Assembly (NCBI GenBank): GCA_023548195.1
Contig: JAJHZJ010000496.1
Span: forward strand, 5,143,001 to 5,207,000
Direction of reading: 5' to 3'
DNA length: 64,000 bases
DNA from: Bettongia penicillata ogilbyi
Lineage: Eukaryota > Chordata > Mammalia > Diprotodontia > Potoroidae
This document shows positions 33,316-43,738 of the stretch, piece by piece. Every line of letters starts with the position of its first letter. The first letter of the stretch is position 1. The notes under the pieces are model-generated. The model was not told the origin of the DNA and did no database searches. It worked only from the letters and a program-made list of their open reading frames with translations. The position numbers were made by a program, and so were the translations under genes.

Positions 33316-34254
33316 TATATTGTGCCACATGATGTTGCATTTTGGGAGTCTAAATAAGTTTTCTGTCAAGATGCTTTTAAATTTTTTGTATCAGTTCTTG
33401 TCAAATAAGGACTTCTTAATGTATGTTTTTTAGAGTGATCAAACAATGAATTATGCAGTTCAGGTCATTTTCCCTTGATTTTTCCCTTATCTGTTATGTT
33501 GCATTGATCTGCATTTCTTTTTTTAAACAGTACTAAATAATTTGGATGATTATATCCCCTTTGGTCCTATATTTTTTGCATATTCCCCTTGAGACTCTAG
33601 AACTGGAAAATGAATTTTGTTAGTATTCTGACTAGCTTTATCAAGTGTCCCCTTGGTAGTTCAATTTGTATAGCACTTAATCTGTAAATTAATTTAGGTA
33701 GTATTATCATTTTTTATTATGTTGCTGTGGCTCAGGCAAGAACAATGAATATCCCTCCAGTTGTCCTTTATTTCTTTAAGGATTATTTTATAATTCTATC
33801 TATGCAAGTCTTCAGCGTGCCTTGGAAAATTGACTCCCAGTCGTTGTGAGATTCTTTTGGTAGTTATTTTGTATGGAGCTTGCCTTTCACTTCATTTCCC
33901 CCAGGATTCTCTAATTGCGATACAGAATTATGCTTGAGTTTTGTGGGTTTATTTTGTATCTTGCTCAGCATTAACACATGCAACATTTTTACCTTGCTTT
34001 CCTTCCAAAAAGATTTCAACATCAAAAAAAAAAAGAAACCAAAACATATTTATTCCTGGAGACTTTTCTAGAGAAAAGTTTCCATTTTGCTTTTTTGGTG
34101 GCTCAAGGTGTAGACCTCCCTTCTAGGAAGCAGGCTCCTGAATGAGCAGACAATTTTGTGTCATTTGTATTACATTCTAATTATCAGGAAGCAAATGTCA
34201 TGTGTAGACTAAGACTTGACATCTGTCTTTTTTGACTTTCTTAGTTCCACTGGT

Positions 34255-34486
34255 GTGTGTTCATCATTCGTTGCTGAAGAAGACCATGCCATCAGAGAAA
34301 TGATGATGTGATTTGAACTTGACTTTGTTTTGAGTGAGGGAGGGCTGTGCTGGTCATCAGCCTCACTTCTCCTCCAGAGCCATCTGAATCCAGTGACTAG
34401 ATATTCATCAGGATGCCTGGAGATGACCCAGGATGAGGCAATTGGGGTTTAGTGACTTGCCCAGGGTCACACAGCTAGTGAGTGGT
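34255..34486 (-). mobile_element. RTE-tailed tRNA-derived SINE, antisense, 5'-truncated
   Basis: Plus-strand order 'cattcgttgctgaagaagaccatgccatcagagaaatgatg' (RTE-type tail), 'gagtgagggagggctgtg', 'cttctcctccagagccatctgaatccagtgac', 'gatgaggcaattggggtttagtgacttgcccagggtcacacagctagtgag'. The tRNA-like head is missing on the right. A TGTGTG stub adjoins the 3' tail. Confidence 0.88.
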
Positions 34487-34544
34487 ATATATAATGGAAA
34501 GAACAAAGCACATGCTAGCTCATCTCCTTATGCTTTTTCTTTTC

Positions 34545-35065
34545 TTTTTTCCAAATCCTACTTATGGCCATTCACATGTCTAGAGTGGCTTCTTCCCAAT
34601 TCATCAATTTAGAATCTGTAACTTCCTTCAGGATTCTCCACAGTGGTTACCTCCTACATGAGGCCTTTCCTGATTTCCTCAGGTGCTAATACCTCTAACC
34701 CATAACTGAAATTATTTTGCCTTTATCTTTCTATGCATTTTATAAAGAGAGACAGGATTGTGGAGTTGATAGAAACCCTGGCTTTGAATCAGACTTACCT
34801 TTGACTACTTACAGACTCATCATTTTACAGACAAAGCAACTGAGTCCCAGGATGAGAAAATGACCTGTGCCAAGTCACAACTATAGCAAATAGAAGTGCA
34901 AGATTTGAATCCAATCCTCTGACTTCAAATTCAATGTGTATAAGCTACTTCACCTCTCCTGGCTTGGATTATAAATGCTTTGAGCCTAGGGAATCTTCCA
35001 TTTTTGTATTTTTATGCACAGTGTTGGCATAGGATAGATATTTAATGAATTCATTTTGTTTGATT
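34545..35065 (+). mobile_element. L2 LINE 3' part interrupted by SINE-like sequence
   Basis: 34545-34740 carries sense L2 ('ctccacagtggttacctcctac', 'atgaggcctttcctgatttcctc'). 34955-35065 carries the L2 terminus ('gctttgagcctagggaatcttcc', 'cagtgttggcataggatag'). 34745-34930 is MIR/MON-like ('acccagg'-less, diverged, with both sense and antisense words), probably inserted between them. Confidence 0.55.
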
Positions 35066-35204
35066 AATCGATAATCTCTTTCAGATTTTATAATCAAAAA
35101 TGAATTGGGGATATATATTAGTTTCCATCAAATGAGAAGTTTGAGAAATGCTTAGAAGAGTGAAACTGACACATTTTGGTTTTTTTATGGTTATTATTGG
35201 TTTT

Positions 35205-35445
35205 TATTCAATTGTTTCAATTGTATCCAACTCTTCATGATCCCATTTGGGATTTTCTTGGCACAGATAGTGGAGTAGCTTGACATTTCCTTCTCCAGTT
35301 CATTTTACAAATGAGGAAACTGAGGCAAGCAAGATTATATGACTTGCCTAGCATCACAACTGAGGCCACATTTGAACTTATTACGATGAGCTTTCCTGTT
35401 TCCAAGCTCATTGCTCTATCCATTGTGCCACTCAACCACCCTGAC
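35205..35445 (-). mobile_element. Mar-1-type SINE, antisense
   Basis: 'caactcttcatgatcccatttgggattttcttggcacagatagtggagtagcttgaca', 'acaaatgaggaaactgaggcaagcaag', 'atttgaacttattacgatgagc', 'ctatccattgtgccactcaacc' in antisense order, full length. Confidence 0.85.
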
Positions 35446-36515
35446 TGACACATAGAGAGCACTCAATAAATACTTGTTCCCTCTTCTTCTCTTCCCCTTT
35501 GTATGGAATTCCCCATCTTTGTCTTTAGAACAGTCTCCTTTAATCTACCCCATGTCATTCTTTATATTGTAAATGGAGAATACCATTTTAATACTAGATC
35601 ATTCTTACAAATTCCTGCCTAGAACTCTCAGGGAAGAGGGCAGGTCACATTATCCTTGCCCATTTTGGAGTCAAATTCTCCCTAAACAGTTCAAATCAGA
35701 GCTTGCACAGCTTCTCTCAGAAACCAATCCTTATATTTAATGATTGTCAAAACCCTCTTGCCTCTGAGTCATCTACATTCCTCATGCTGTGGCTTAAGCC
35801 TGTTTTGATTTGGAATAAATCCAGCTTATTTACTTACTTGTTCCCCATTTTTTTGTGGACCACAGAGGTTTACTGCCTTTTCATCTTATGCATTACCTGT
35901 TCTTGCTTTAAGGTCACATTTGAACCATTTTATAGAAAAAAGCAACATAAAAAGCTTCTTGTGTTTACTGTGCCTCTACACCTAATGAAGGGGAAACATT
36001 TTTTCTCTTTCTCTATTCTCTAGTGCCTGATGCACTTAAGGAATTATCCTTAAAGTAATTCCATTTCCTTTTACATTTCCTTTACATTTTGATTTCCTGC
36101 CTCTCTCCCCAACTCTATCAGGATTCCCTCTTCACAACTTTGACTTTTCAGTATATAATGACTGTTTCCCCCAGTGCCTAACTGAGCCTGCCCCTAAAGG
36201 AAGATGAGTATTGCTCTGATACTAGCAAACAGTGAAGATTTCTTATATTTCTCAGATGACTGAGCTTTTCTAGAAATTTCCATTTCAGGACCCCCTTAGG
36301 AGTCAAATATTCCTGCAAGTGGGATTTTTGACTGCAAAATGAGGGAAGGAGATAAGAGGAGTGAAGCTATGAGAGATTCAGATGGGACACAAGGTAGATA
36401 TGAATGGGGCCATTTTAGTCACATACCAGGTTAAAGAGGAGATTAAGAAGGGTCATTTTTCATCTCTGTGTCCAGTGCCTCAGTCATACAAGATTCTCTG
36501 ATAAAATTTTGGTGA
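35446..36515. other. Unassigned spacer
   Basis: No coding gene or repeat I can name. The 106-residue plus frame at 35703-36023 has no recognisable domain or splice context and is probably chance. Confidence 0.4.
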
Positions 36516-36519
36516 ATTC

Positions 36520-36885
36520 AGTGAGACTGAGTTTAACATATTTAGCCTAGTAGAAAAAATACTTGGGGAAGAGATGATAGCAGTGTTTAGGTTGTTTGTT
36601 ACATGGAGAAGGAATTAGACTTTATTTTTTCCTGTTTGACCACAGCAGGAAAAAGGGAAGTCAATGGTAAAAGCGAATTTAGAATTCATATCAGAAAAAA
36701 GGAACAGAAATGAATCTGATAATAATTACAGCTATCTGTTTGCTGCCTCAGGAGGCAAATGGAAGGAGGGGTCCATTGGAGGCCTTCAAGCATGCCAAGA
36801 TGGTATGGATGGATTTAATTTTCATGAAGATTGGACTAAACAGCCACTGGGATCCCTTTCAGCTCTCAAATACTGATCTTCTGTA
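36520..36885 (+). mobile_element. CR1/L3-like LINE 3' end
   Basis: 'gagtttaacatatttagcctag', 'gatgatagcagtgtttagg', 'catggagaaggaattagac', 'ttggaggccttcaagcatgccaagatggtatgg', 'ggactaaacagccactgggatccctttcagctctcaaatac' match the family order seen at 6485. A related 'aggaatgggctgcctaag' scrap lies at 37195-37220. Confidence 0.65.
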
Positions 36886-36889
36886 CATG

Positions 36890-37060
36890 GTTTCAATTGA
36901 CAAACACTTCTGAAACACCTACTATGTGCCCACAACTGTGTTAAGAGCTGGGGAGACAAAGAAAGCAAACAAGCCCTGTCCTTAAAGAGCTCACAGGCTA
37001 TTGGGAGAGGTGATGTTCGGATAGCCGTGTGCACCCAAAATTTAGACAGCATTCAATGGG
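36890..37060 (-). mobile_element. L2 LINE 3' end, antisense
   Basis: 'aaacacctactatgtgcccacaactgtgttaagagctggggagacaaagaaagcaaacaagccctgtccttaaagagctcacagg' (quoted in L2 order) is near-consensus antisense L2. Confidence 0.8.
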
Positions 37061-37221
37061 GGGTCATCTCAGAGGGACATCTGTACATTGCATGGTTGTT
37101 ATTGAGCATTAAGGAGTTATTGGTACCAAAAAGTGAAATTGTTACTAGTCTGGAGATCGGGGCAGGGGGGAATTCCTAACCATTAAAATTATCCCCAAGA
37201 AGGAATGGGCTGCCTAAGAAA

Positions 37222-37495
37222 TAGCTAGTAATAGATCGCATTTATATAGTACTTACTGTGTGCCAGGCACTGTACTAAGAACTTGACAATTATCATCTTA
37301 TTTCATCCTCTCTACAGCTCTTAAAGGCAGGTTATTGTCTTCATTTTACAGATGAAGAAGCTGAGATAAACAGAGTTTAAGTAACTTTCCCAGGGTCACA
37401 TAACTAGTAAGTGTCTGAGGTTGGATTTGAACTGAAGTCTTCCTGGCTGCAAATACAGAACTCTATCTATCCATTGCTCCATCTAGCACATGCCA
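37222..37495 (-). mobile_element. MIR/THER1 SINE, antisense, full length
   Basis: L2-like tail ('gtgtgccaggcactgtactaag'), CORE ('tcttcattttacagatgaagaagctgagataaac'), and tRNA-like head ('gtaactttcccagggtcacataactagtaagtgtctgag', 'ctatctatccattgctcc') all present in antisense order. Confidence 0.85.
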
Positions 37496-37799
37496 AGTCA
37501 TGGATGCTGAATCATTTGACTTCAAGCAAAGGGAGGATGACCTCTTTTGAAGGATATTGTAGAGGTAATTCCTCTTCACATGTGAGTGGGCAGGGATAAA
37601 ATCTGAGATATTACTACTAACGTCACATATCTGTGTATAGGCATGTGTGTATGCAATTTTGTGTGCGTGTGTGTATCAAATATTAGGTGTCATTTTTGGT
37701 CCCAGGAAATCCCAGAGGAATTATCTTTTATGATACTGAGTTAACACCAAATTAGACTGAACCTTACACATTGCAATCTAAAATACAGTTTGGGTATGT

Positions 37800-37991
37800 T
37801 CACAGATTCTGAAACTATATACATATATTTATATGTATGCATATATATACACAAATGTACATATATATTCACACATATGTATATACATACTTATATTTTT
37901 GTGTTTCCATAAGCATATATGAATACATATATAAATGTATGTGTATATAAGCACATACACATACGTGTGTGTGTGTGTGTGTGTGTGTGTT
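37800..37991. repeat. TA/TACA/TG compound microsatellite
   Basis: TATATG/ACATAT repeats from about 37815, ending in a TG run at 37965-37990. 37500-37800 to its left is unassigned. Confidence 0.93.
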
Positions 37992-38384
37992 TGAGAAGCT
38001 ATGAAAATACCAAAACCAAGTCTTTTAGGCAGTAATGTGTGAGGTTCACTCTGGGTTAGTGTCAATATAACATCAAAAATAGATTCTTTCAGAATATTCT
38101 AGGGCCAAGAAAAGTCCCTTTGTCTATCCTCAGTGGCAGAAACTGAATTAGGAAAGTCTGGAGAGCCTTGACTTAAGGGATGGGGGAAAGATTCTCACCC
38201 CGAGCTTGACAGGGCTGCCAGATATCTTCATTCCCTCCAGATTGCCAAATTTATAGGAGTTGTCTCTGTGCTCTGTCAGGATTCTAGTATGCAATTGGTT
38301 TCTAATTTTTCTCCCCTAAACTTTCCTTTATAAACTTTTATTTTAGTGACAGTGTTAAACAAAAAACAAAACAAAACAATATTT

Positions 38385-38550
38385 TGAAAACAAAAGACTA
38401 GAGTTCAAATTTTGCCTGTGATCCAGCTCCTGGGTAAATAACTTCACTTTTCTGGTTCTCAGTTTCCTCATGTGTAAAATGAAGGGGATAGGTTAGACTA
38501 GATCATCTTGGATGCCCCTTGCAGCTCTATGTCTTTGACCCTAAGGGACT
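38385..38550 (+). mobile_element. MON-1-type SINE
   Basis: 'gactagagttcaaattttgcc', 'tctggttctcagtttcctcatgtgtaaaatgaaggggataggttagactagatc', 'gatgccccttgcagctctatg' in sense order. Confidence 0.65.
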
Positions 38551-38850
38551 ATGAATTCTTGCCTCCACACATTAAGGAAAAACTGGCTGTGGAAAGAGAA
38601 ATGAAGGTTTAAATAGAAGAGTTAGTCCCCACGGGGACTGAACACTACAGCAACAACCATGACACCTCCCATAAAAAATACAAAACATCTTAAATTATTT
38701 AAATTGGCTTTCATTTGAAACAAACTTACAGCAGATAGGAAGAGTTCTGGGAAATAAATTTTAACAGGAAGGTGATGTTAATAAAAGCAGTGGTATATGC
38801 CTTCTAAAAAATTGTTGACGAAAGAACATTTTCTTGGAATAGAAAGTGAA

Positions 38851-38866
38851 ATAGATATATATATAT

Positions 38867-38928
<62 letters not shown>

Positions 38929-38957
38929 GGACAGATGGATGGACAGATAGATAGACA
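38851..38957. repeat. (GATA)n microsatellite
   Basis: A TA run, then about 15 GATA units, then GATG/GACA variants. The minus frame encoding Ser-Ile-Tyr-Leu repeats is an artefact of this tract. Confidence 0.97.
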
Positions 38958-39598
38958 AGTTATTTTTCTCCTTCCCCAACCTATCTCAATTGTGAGAACA
39001 TATTAAAACAGTGTTCAGATTTGCAGCTTGAAAATTCCTTCCCCTAACCAAAGCCACATGTCTCCCTTCTCTGAAATGTCTACATAGTAGTAATCTTACC
39101 CCAGAACCCATGATTTTCCTAGTCTAATACCTAATACACCAAGTCTCTGAAGATAATACGGTTTGGTCTCTGGTAGCGTACATTACTATTTTATGCGTAA
39201 TGGAGGTGCTGTTATTACTACGCAGCCTTCTAACAAGATAGGCTTTTTTTTCCTCTTAGCTTTCAGTTTCTTTCTACTCTTGCATATGCTCTGATGAGTT
39301 TTGTCCATTTGCTAATTAAATATGAAAATGAAATGGAGAAACATCATTGCAGGCAGGAAGGTGGGAGACAGCCTGAGAGAGTTACAGCAACGCCAAAGAA
39401 ACCAGCTTTGAGGTTTTGCCTTTACATCCTACCTGGGATCCCAGGGAGTGAGTTGGGGGAAGAGGTTTATCACCTTCTGTTTTGGATTTTTGACTAACTT
39501 TATATCTCTGGTGACTACAAAGACATATTTTCTACATATAGCAGTGACAGACATTTTTCAAATTCCTACTGTATGTGGAATGATGCCCTCTTGGACTG

Positions 39599-39601
<3 letters not shown>

Positions 39602-39668
<67 letters not shown>
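39602..39668. repeat. (TA)n microsatellite, about 33 units
   Basis: Uninterrupted TA repeat, self-complementary and able to extrude as a cruciform. 38958-39600 to the left shows no named element. Confidence 0.97.
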
Positions 39669-39672
<4 letters not shown>

Positions 39673-40014
39673 GATCTTATGTAGTTTTGTGCCTGCTAGG
39701 AAAATGCCATGTATCCATGTGGCTTCCAGATGCTCAGCTTCTGGATGGGCATTTGTAGGATAGTTGACATACCAAGCATAATGTGTAATATATTGGAGTG
39801 ACAGCAATATAATGGAAAGTCTGAGGACTAATCAAGGGAATCAAGGAAGGCTTATAGGAGGAGTAATAGAACATATTCAGAAACATTCAACAAATATTTA
39901 CTAAATACTACTAAATGTTTGCTAAGTACTACTAAATATGGGGCAATGTGCCTCCAGGAAACTCTCTGAAGTGAGTTAAAGAACAGTTTGATAGGTGGAA
40001 TTTCCTCACCTGAA

Positions 40015-40190
40015 AGATCCTTATATTTATGAATATTTATTAGTAATAAATTTGTATATCTATATATTATATATGATATTCATATTATATATAGTCATAT
40101 TACATATATTTATATTACATATGTTCATAATATATCTTTTATGTGCATATTCATATTATAAATAAAATATATTTATTATATTTATGAAAC
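40015..40190. repeat. AT-rich TATTA/CATATT tract
   Basis: Imperfect ATAT, TTCATATTA and ACATATAT words repeat several times. No coding content. Confidence 0.75.
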
Positions 40191-40194
40191 TACA

Positions 40195-40505
40195 GGTCCT
40201 AATCCAAGGTGGATAATGGGCCCCATAAGCACGGGACTAAGAGTAGGGGATGCAAAGGCAAAAATGAAGTCATCCCTTCTCTTGAGGAGCTTATGTTCAA
40301 GTACAAGGATAGGAATTATAGGGAAGAAAGAAATAAGGGCATTTCAGGTGAAGGGAATATCGCAAGTATAAAATTTGAGATAGGAAAGGAGAAAGTCAGT
40401 CCAGGAATCACTATCTTGTTTACATGGGGCATTAATTATCACTGTGGGAGGGTGTTCATATAAGATGAGGTTGGAAAGATTGAGGTGCTGCCAGAGAGGC
40501 AAAAG
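40195..40505 (-). mobile_element. L2 LINE, antisense
   Basis: 'gggatgcaaaggcaaaaatgaag', 'cttctcttgaggagcttatgttc', 'gggcatttcaggtgaaggg', 'gataggaaaggagaaagtc', 'gatgaggttggaaagattg' in antisense L2 order. Confidence 0.65.
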
Positions 40506-40737
40506 CCTTAATTATCAGGCACAAAAGTTCGTAATTTCATTGAGATGTGCTCATTAAGTGGCTACTTCACAAAGTTAGGTTCAAGGGGAAATGTGAATAT
40601 ATTTCTCTGTGTGCATGGAGATCAAGAAGAACTGACATCAAAAGATTTACATACGTTTGCAGTTTTCTTTTTATTACTGATCATACTCAGTATTTGCCCC
40701 TGTAGTGCTTAAGATCGAGTCATTTCAGTCTCTAATA

Positions 40738-40748
40738 CAAGGATGATT

Positions 40749-40784
<36 letters not shown>

Positions 40785-41096
40785 TCCTTCATTGCCAAAG
40801 AAGACCACGCCATCAGAGAAATGATGACATGACTTGCACTTGGTTTTGTTTTGAGTGAGGGAGGACTGTGCAGGTCACCAGCCTCACTTCTCCTCCAGAG
40901 CCATCTGAATTCAGTGACCAGATGTTCATCAGGATGACTGGTGATGACCCAGGAGAGGCAATTGGGGTTAAGTGACTTGCCCAAGGTCACACAGCTAGTG
41001 AATGTCAAGTGTGTGAGGTGAGATGTGAACTCAGGTCCTCCTGACTCCTGCACTGGTGCTCTATCCACTGCACCACCTAGTTGCCCCAAGGATGAT
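40738..41096 (-). mobile_element. RTE-tailed tRNA SINE, full length, with TSD and TG-expanded tail
   Basis: SINE body 40782-41087 on the minus strand: tRNA-like head 'ggggcaactaggtggtgcagtgg' (right end), body 'gtgaccttgggcaagtcacttaaccccaattgcctc', RTE-type tail 'gtcttctttggcaatgaaggacaaa' (left end). The tail runs straight into (TG)n (plus strand 40752-40781). AAGGATGAT flanks the unit at 40739-40747 and 41088-41096 as a target-site duplication; including one ambiguous C it is 10 bp. Confidence 0.95.
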
Positions 41097-41224
41097 GTAC
41101 TATTTCCAGGGAGTAAGTGTAAGGAGATTCTAGTGTTTCTTTTCTTTACCACATTAAAAAGGCCACGCCCTGGCTACTTCTTAAACAGGCCTATTCAATT
41201 CTCACCCTAAGTGAGAACCTGCGT

Positions 41225-41452
41225 ATCCCTTGGCCTAAAGGGGCTAAGGTCTCCCAGTGCATCCTGGGTCATCCCCAGTCATCCTGATGAATATCTGGTC
41301 ACTGGATTCAGATGACTCTGGAGGAGAAGTGAGGCTGGTGACCTGCACAACCCTCCCTCACTCAAAACAAAGTCAAGGGCAAGTCCTGTCATTATTTCTC
41401 TGATGGCATGGTCTTCTTTGGCAACGAAGGACAAACACAGCAAGAGGGAGCC
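41225..41452 (+). mobile_element. RTE 3'-tail repeat or headless RTE-tailed SINE
   Basis: From 'aaggggctaaggtctcccagtgcatcctgggtcatcc' through 'ctggaggagaagtgaggctggtgacctgcac' to 'gtcttctttggcaacgaaggacaaacacagc'. The tRNA-like head is absent, so this could be a 5'-truncated RTE copy. It lies opposite the SINE at 40738-41096. Confidence 0.85.
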
Positions 41453-41476
41453 ACTGCGAATGGAAGACCAACAGAA

Positions 41477-41612
41477 AGCAACCCTTCCTCCTCACTCTTC
41501 CTTCCTGGTCTTTCATCCCACTACCTCTCTCTCCTTCTGCTTCCTTTTTTCCCCCCCTCCTTTCCTCTCTTTCCTTTTCTTTTCCCCTTCCTCTCCCTCC
41601 TCTATCCACTAT
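41477..41612. repeat. Polypyrimidine (C/T) tract
   Basis: About 135 bp almost all C and T on the plus strand. The three overlapping frames here (41373-41807 minus; 41403 and 41408 plus) are low-complexity artefacts. Confidence 0.9.
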
Positions 41613-41639
41613 CATGTCTCCTGGTAGGGTGAAAAATGA

Positions 41640-41994
41640 ACTAGAATGGAAAGAACATGGAGACAGTACTTCTAGGATGAAGCTGTTGAAATAATCCAAA
41701 GGAGAGCGAAAGTCCATGTACAGTAGTAACTGCAGTGCGAATACTAAGGAGAGGGTGGATGAAAGAATTACGGAAGTAAAATCAATAGGACTTAATAAGT
41801 GATTCACTTAGAAAAGTTAAGGAAGACAAAGAATCAATAACAAGCCCAGGTTTTGATCATAGGGATGGGATGAATGCTGATTCCATAGATAACATCAGTG
41901 GAATAAGAACGTATAGTGGGCTCAGGGGTTAAGCAAAGAAGTTCAGTTTGAAACTGCTAGTGACTCGTTTATGAGCAGATACCCTAGAGAATAT
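41640..41994 (-). mobile_element. L2 LINE, antisense, ORF2 part
   Basis: 'gctgttgaaataatccaaagg', 'aagtaaaatcaataggacttaataagtgattc', 'aagcccaggttttgatcatag', 'aagttcagtttgaaactgct' parallel antisense L2. Diverged. L2-like words recur at 42660-42800 ('aagagatgaccgg', 'gagacagagccaag'). Confidence 0.55.
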
Positions 41995-42329
41995 AGTTGG
42001 AGATCCTGGGCAGCTAGGTGGTGCAGTGGATAGAGCACCAGTGGAGGACTCAGGAGGACCTGAGTTCAAATCTCACCTCAGACACTTGACACTCACTAGC
42101 TGTGTGACCTTAGGCAAGTCACTTAACCTCAGTTGCCTCATCCTGGGTCATCTCCAGTCATCCTGATGAAGTTCTGGTCACTGGATTCAGATGGCTCTGG
42201 AGGAGAAGTGAGGCTGGTGACCTGCACAGCCCTCCCTCACTCAAAACAAAGTCAAGTGCAAGTCATGCCATTATTTCTCTGATGGCATGCTCTTCTTTGG
42301 CAACGAAGGATGAACACACAGTTGGAGAT
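41995..42329 (+). mobile_element. RTE-tailed tRNA SINE, full length, 10-bp TSD
   Basis: AGTTGGAGAT at 41995-42004 and again at 42320-42329 is a perfect target-site duplication. Between them lie the tRNA-like head 'ctgggcagctaggtggtgcagtggatagagc', 'cctgagttcaaatctcacctcagacacttg' (B box), 'gtgaccttaggcaagtcac', and the RTE-type tail 'gctcttctttggcaacgaaggatgaacacac'. Complete SINE of about 315 bp in sense orientation. Confidence 0.96.
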
Positions 42330-42560
42330 GGGCTGGTCGTGTGGTGAGGGCAAAAGATGAGAAACGGGAGTCAGGTTACTCCACTCATGTCCTCACTATG
42401 TTAGGAGGAAGCAGAAGACCTTCAGCATACTGAGTGGACTTATGTGGCAAATTTACGAGAGCACATGAATAAGCGTCACACAGGTTGGCCTGGCATGAAT
42501 GAGTCCCAATCTGGATTGTTGAGGAGAAAACCAAATCAGTGAGATCAGAGATCTGTTTGA
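42330..42560 (+). mobile_element. LINE ORF2 C-terminal fragment (RWAG motif)
   Basis: The frame starting near 42325 reads LRWAGRVVRAKDEKRESGY, then a degenerate RRPSAYWVDL, continuing past a stop. RWAGHV...R and RPPTRWxD-like words are the thumb/C-terminal signature of RTE/CR1-like non-LTR ORF2s. Short and broken. The clade is uncertain. Confidence 0.45.
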
Positions 42561-43150
42561 GAAACCTACTAGATTGTCAATAGGATTCTAGAGCTCAGAG
42601 GAGTATTCAGTACTAGAATTGTAGGCTGTCGTCATTCTTGTAACAGTGGACCTTAAAACTTTGGGAATGAAAGAGATGACCGGAAAAGAGGCCCAAGAAG
42701 GGACCATTCATGAAAGGAGTTTAGGCATTGAGTTCTTAAGAAGGCCCCCTTAAAGAGAACAAGAGAGCCCAGAGACAGAGCCAAGAAAGGAAAGGACCCA
42801 CATGTAAAGAGAATCAGCATTATCTAATGTCACAGAAATCTTGAATATTAGAACAACTTTGTAATCTGAACTCAGCACTTTATCCAGTCTAGAAGTGGTT
42901 GGTTGCTCATGCAAGAAGGAAAAAAAATTCTTTCCAACTTTAGGAGACTTTCAAAAGAGAGAAAAAAACTATCTTAACGCATCAAGGGCAAAAATCCTAC
43001 CTCTATTAGTCATGCGGTGATAGAAATATATGCACTAAATCCTTGATCTAACACTTATTAGCTACTGAATTATGATTAATGACTTAAACACAGTGAGGAA
43101 AGCAAACATAAATATCTGCAGTTTTTCTTGAGAAACAGCATGGCCTAGTG

Positions 43151-43276
43151 CAGGGGTGGGGATCCTGCAATTTGTAGACCACATGTGACCCTCTAGATCC
43201 TCAAGTGCAGCCCTTTGACTGGATCCCAACTAAGCTGTGAAGTTTCTGGCCTCAAGGATACAGGTTCCCCACCCTG
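43151..43276. mobile_element. hAT-like MITE, copy 1
   Basis: Starts 'caggggtggggatcctg' and ends 'acaggttccccaccctg', matching terminal inverted repeats. Flanking 8-mers GCCTAGTG and ACCTACTG agree at 6 of 8 positions, as expected for an old hAT target-site duplication. Internally deleted relative to copy 2. Confidence 0.8.
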
Positions 43277-43479
43277 ACCTACTGGGTTACTAGGCTTGGA
43301 ATCAGGAATACCCACATTCTGCTGTGTGACACTGAAAAAGGCACCTTTCACTAATTCAGGGTACACTATGCTAGACTCTAAATCATCGTACAGTTGTAAA
43401 TCTAAATTCAGAGGAATGATTTCTATTCTAGAAGTTCTGCCTGATGATGAAATCACAGGCCTTGACCAAGTAATGGAAA

Positions 43480-43738
43480 ACTAAGTTTCATTAACCAACT
43501 ACTATGTGCCAGTCACTGTACTAAATTGCTTTCCAGTTACCTCCTCATCTGATTCTCACAACAACCCCAGGAGGTAGGTGCTATTGTTATCCCCATTTTA
43601 TATTTGGGGAAGTTGAGGCCAACAGAGGTTAAGTGACTTGCCCAAAGTCCTACAGCTAATACTCATCTGAAGCCAGATTTGAAGGCAGGCCTTCCTTACT
43701 CCAGGCCTACAGCTTTATCCACTGAGTCACCTAGGCCT
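43480..43738 (-). mobile_element. MIR/THER1 SINE, antisense, full length
   Basis: 'actactatgtgccagtcactgtactaaattg' (L2-type tail), 'cacaacaaccccaggaggtaggtgctattgttatcccc', 'gaggttaagtgacttgcccaaag', 'tatccactgagtcacctagg' (head). Confidence 0.88.

Larger units (their letters stand above)
31800..34080 (-). mobile_element. L1 LINE, antisense ORF2 and 3' UTR, interrupted
   Basis: Classic antisense L1: 'ctactataaacatctgggggcatatc', 'tgactttccagaatagctgg', 'ttattcattggggaatgac', 'gtaatttcatgtaatcaaaattg', 'gttgcattgatctgcatttc', 'tttaggtagtattatcatttt', 'gtgggtttattttgtatcttgc'. Two inserts interrupt it: an L2-tailed segment (32445-32752) and a WSINE1/5S block (32955-33315). No frame is intact. 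Confidence 0.75.

Noticed and set aside
39602..39668. Origin or matrix-attachment site suggested by the pure TA run
   Set aside because: A TA microsatellite explains it fully. No supporting motif cluster is visible.
40709..41152. 147-residue minus frame
   Set aside because: Reads through an RTE-tailed SINE and its TG tail; non-coding retroposon sequence.
41373..41807. 144-residue minus frame with a charged Glu/Arg/Gly segment
   Set aside because: Low-complexity translation of the polypyrimidine tract and flanking SINE tail.
41995..42329. tRNA gene call from the A/B-box-like head
   Set aside because: The tRNA-like part is the 5' head of a SINE and lacks a complete cloverleaf; body and tail are retroposon sequence.
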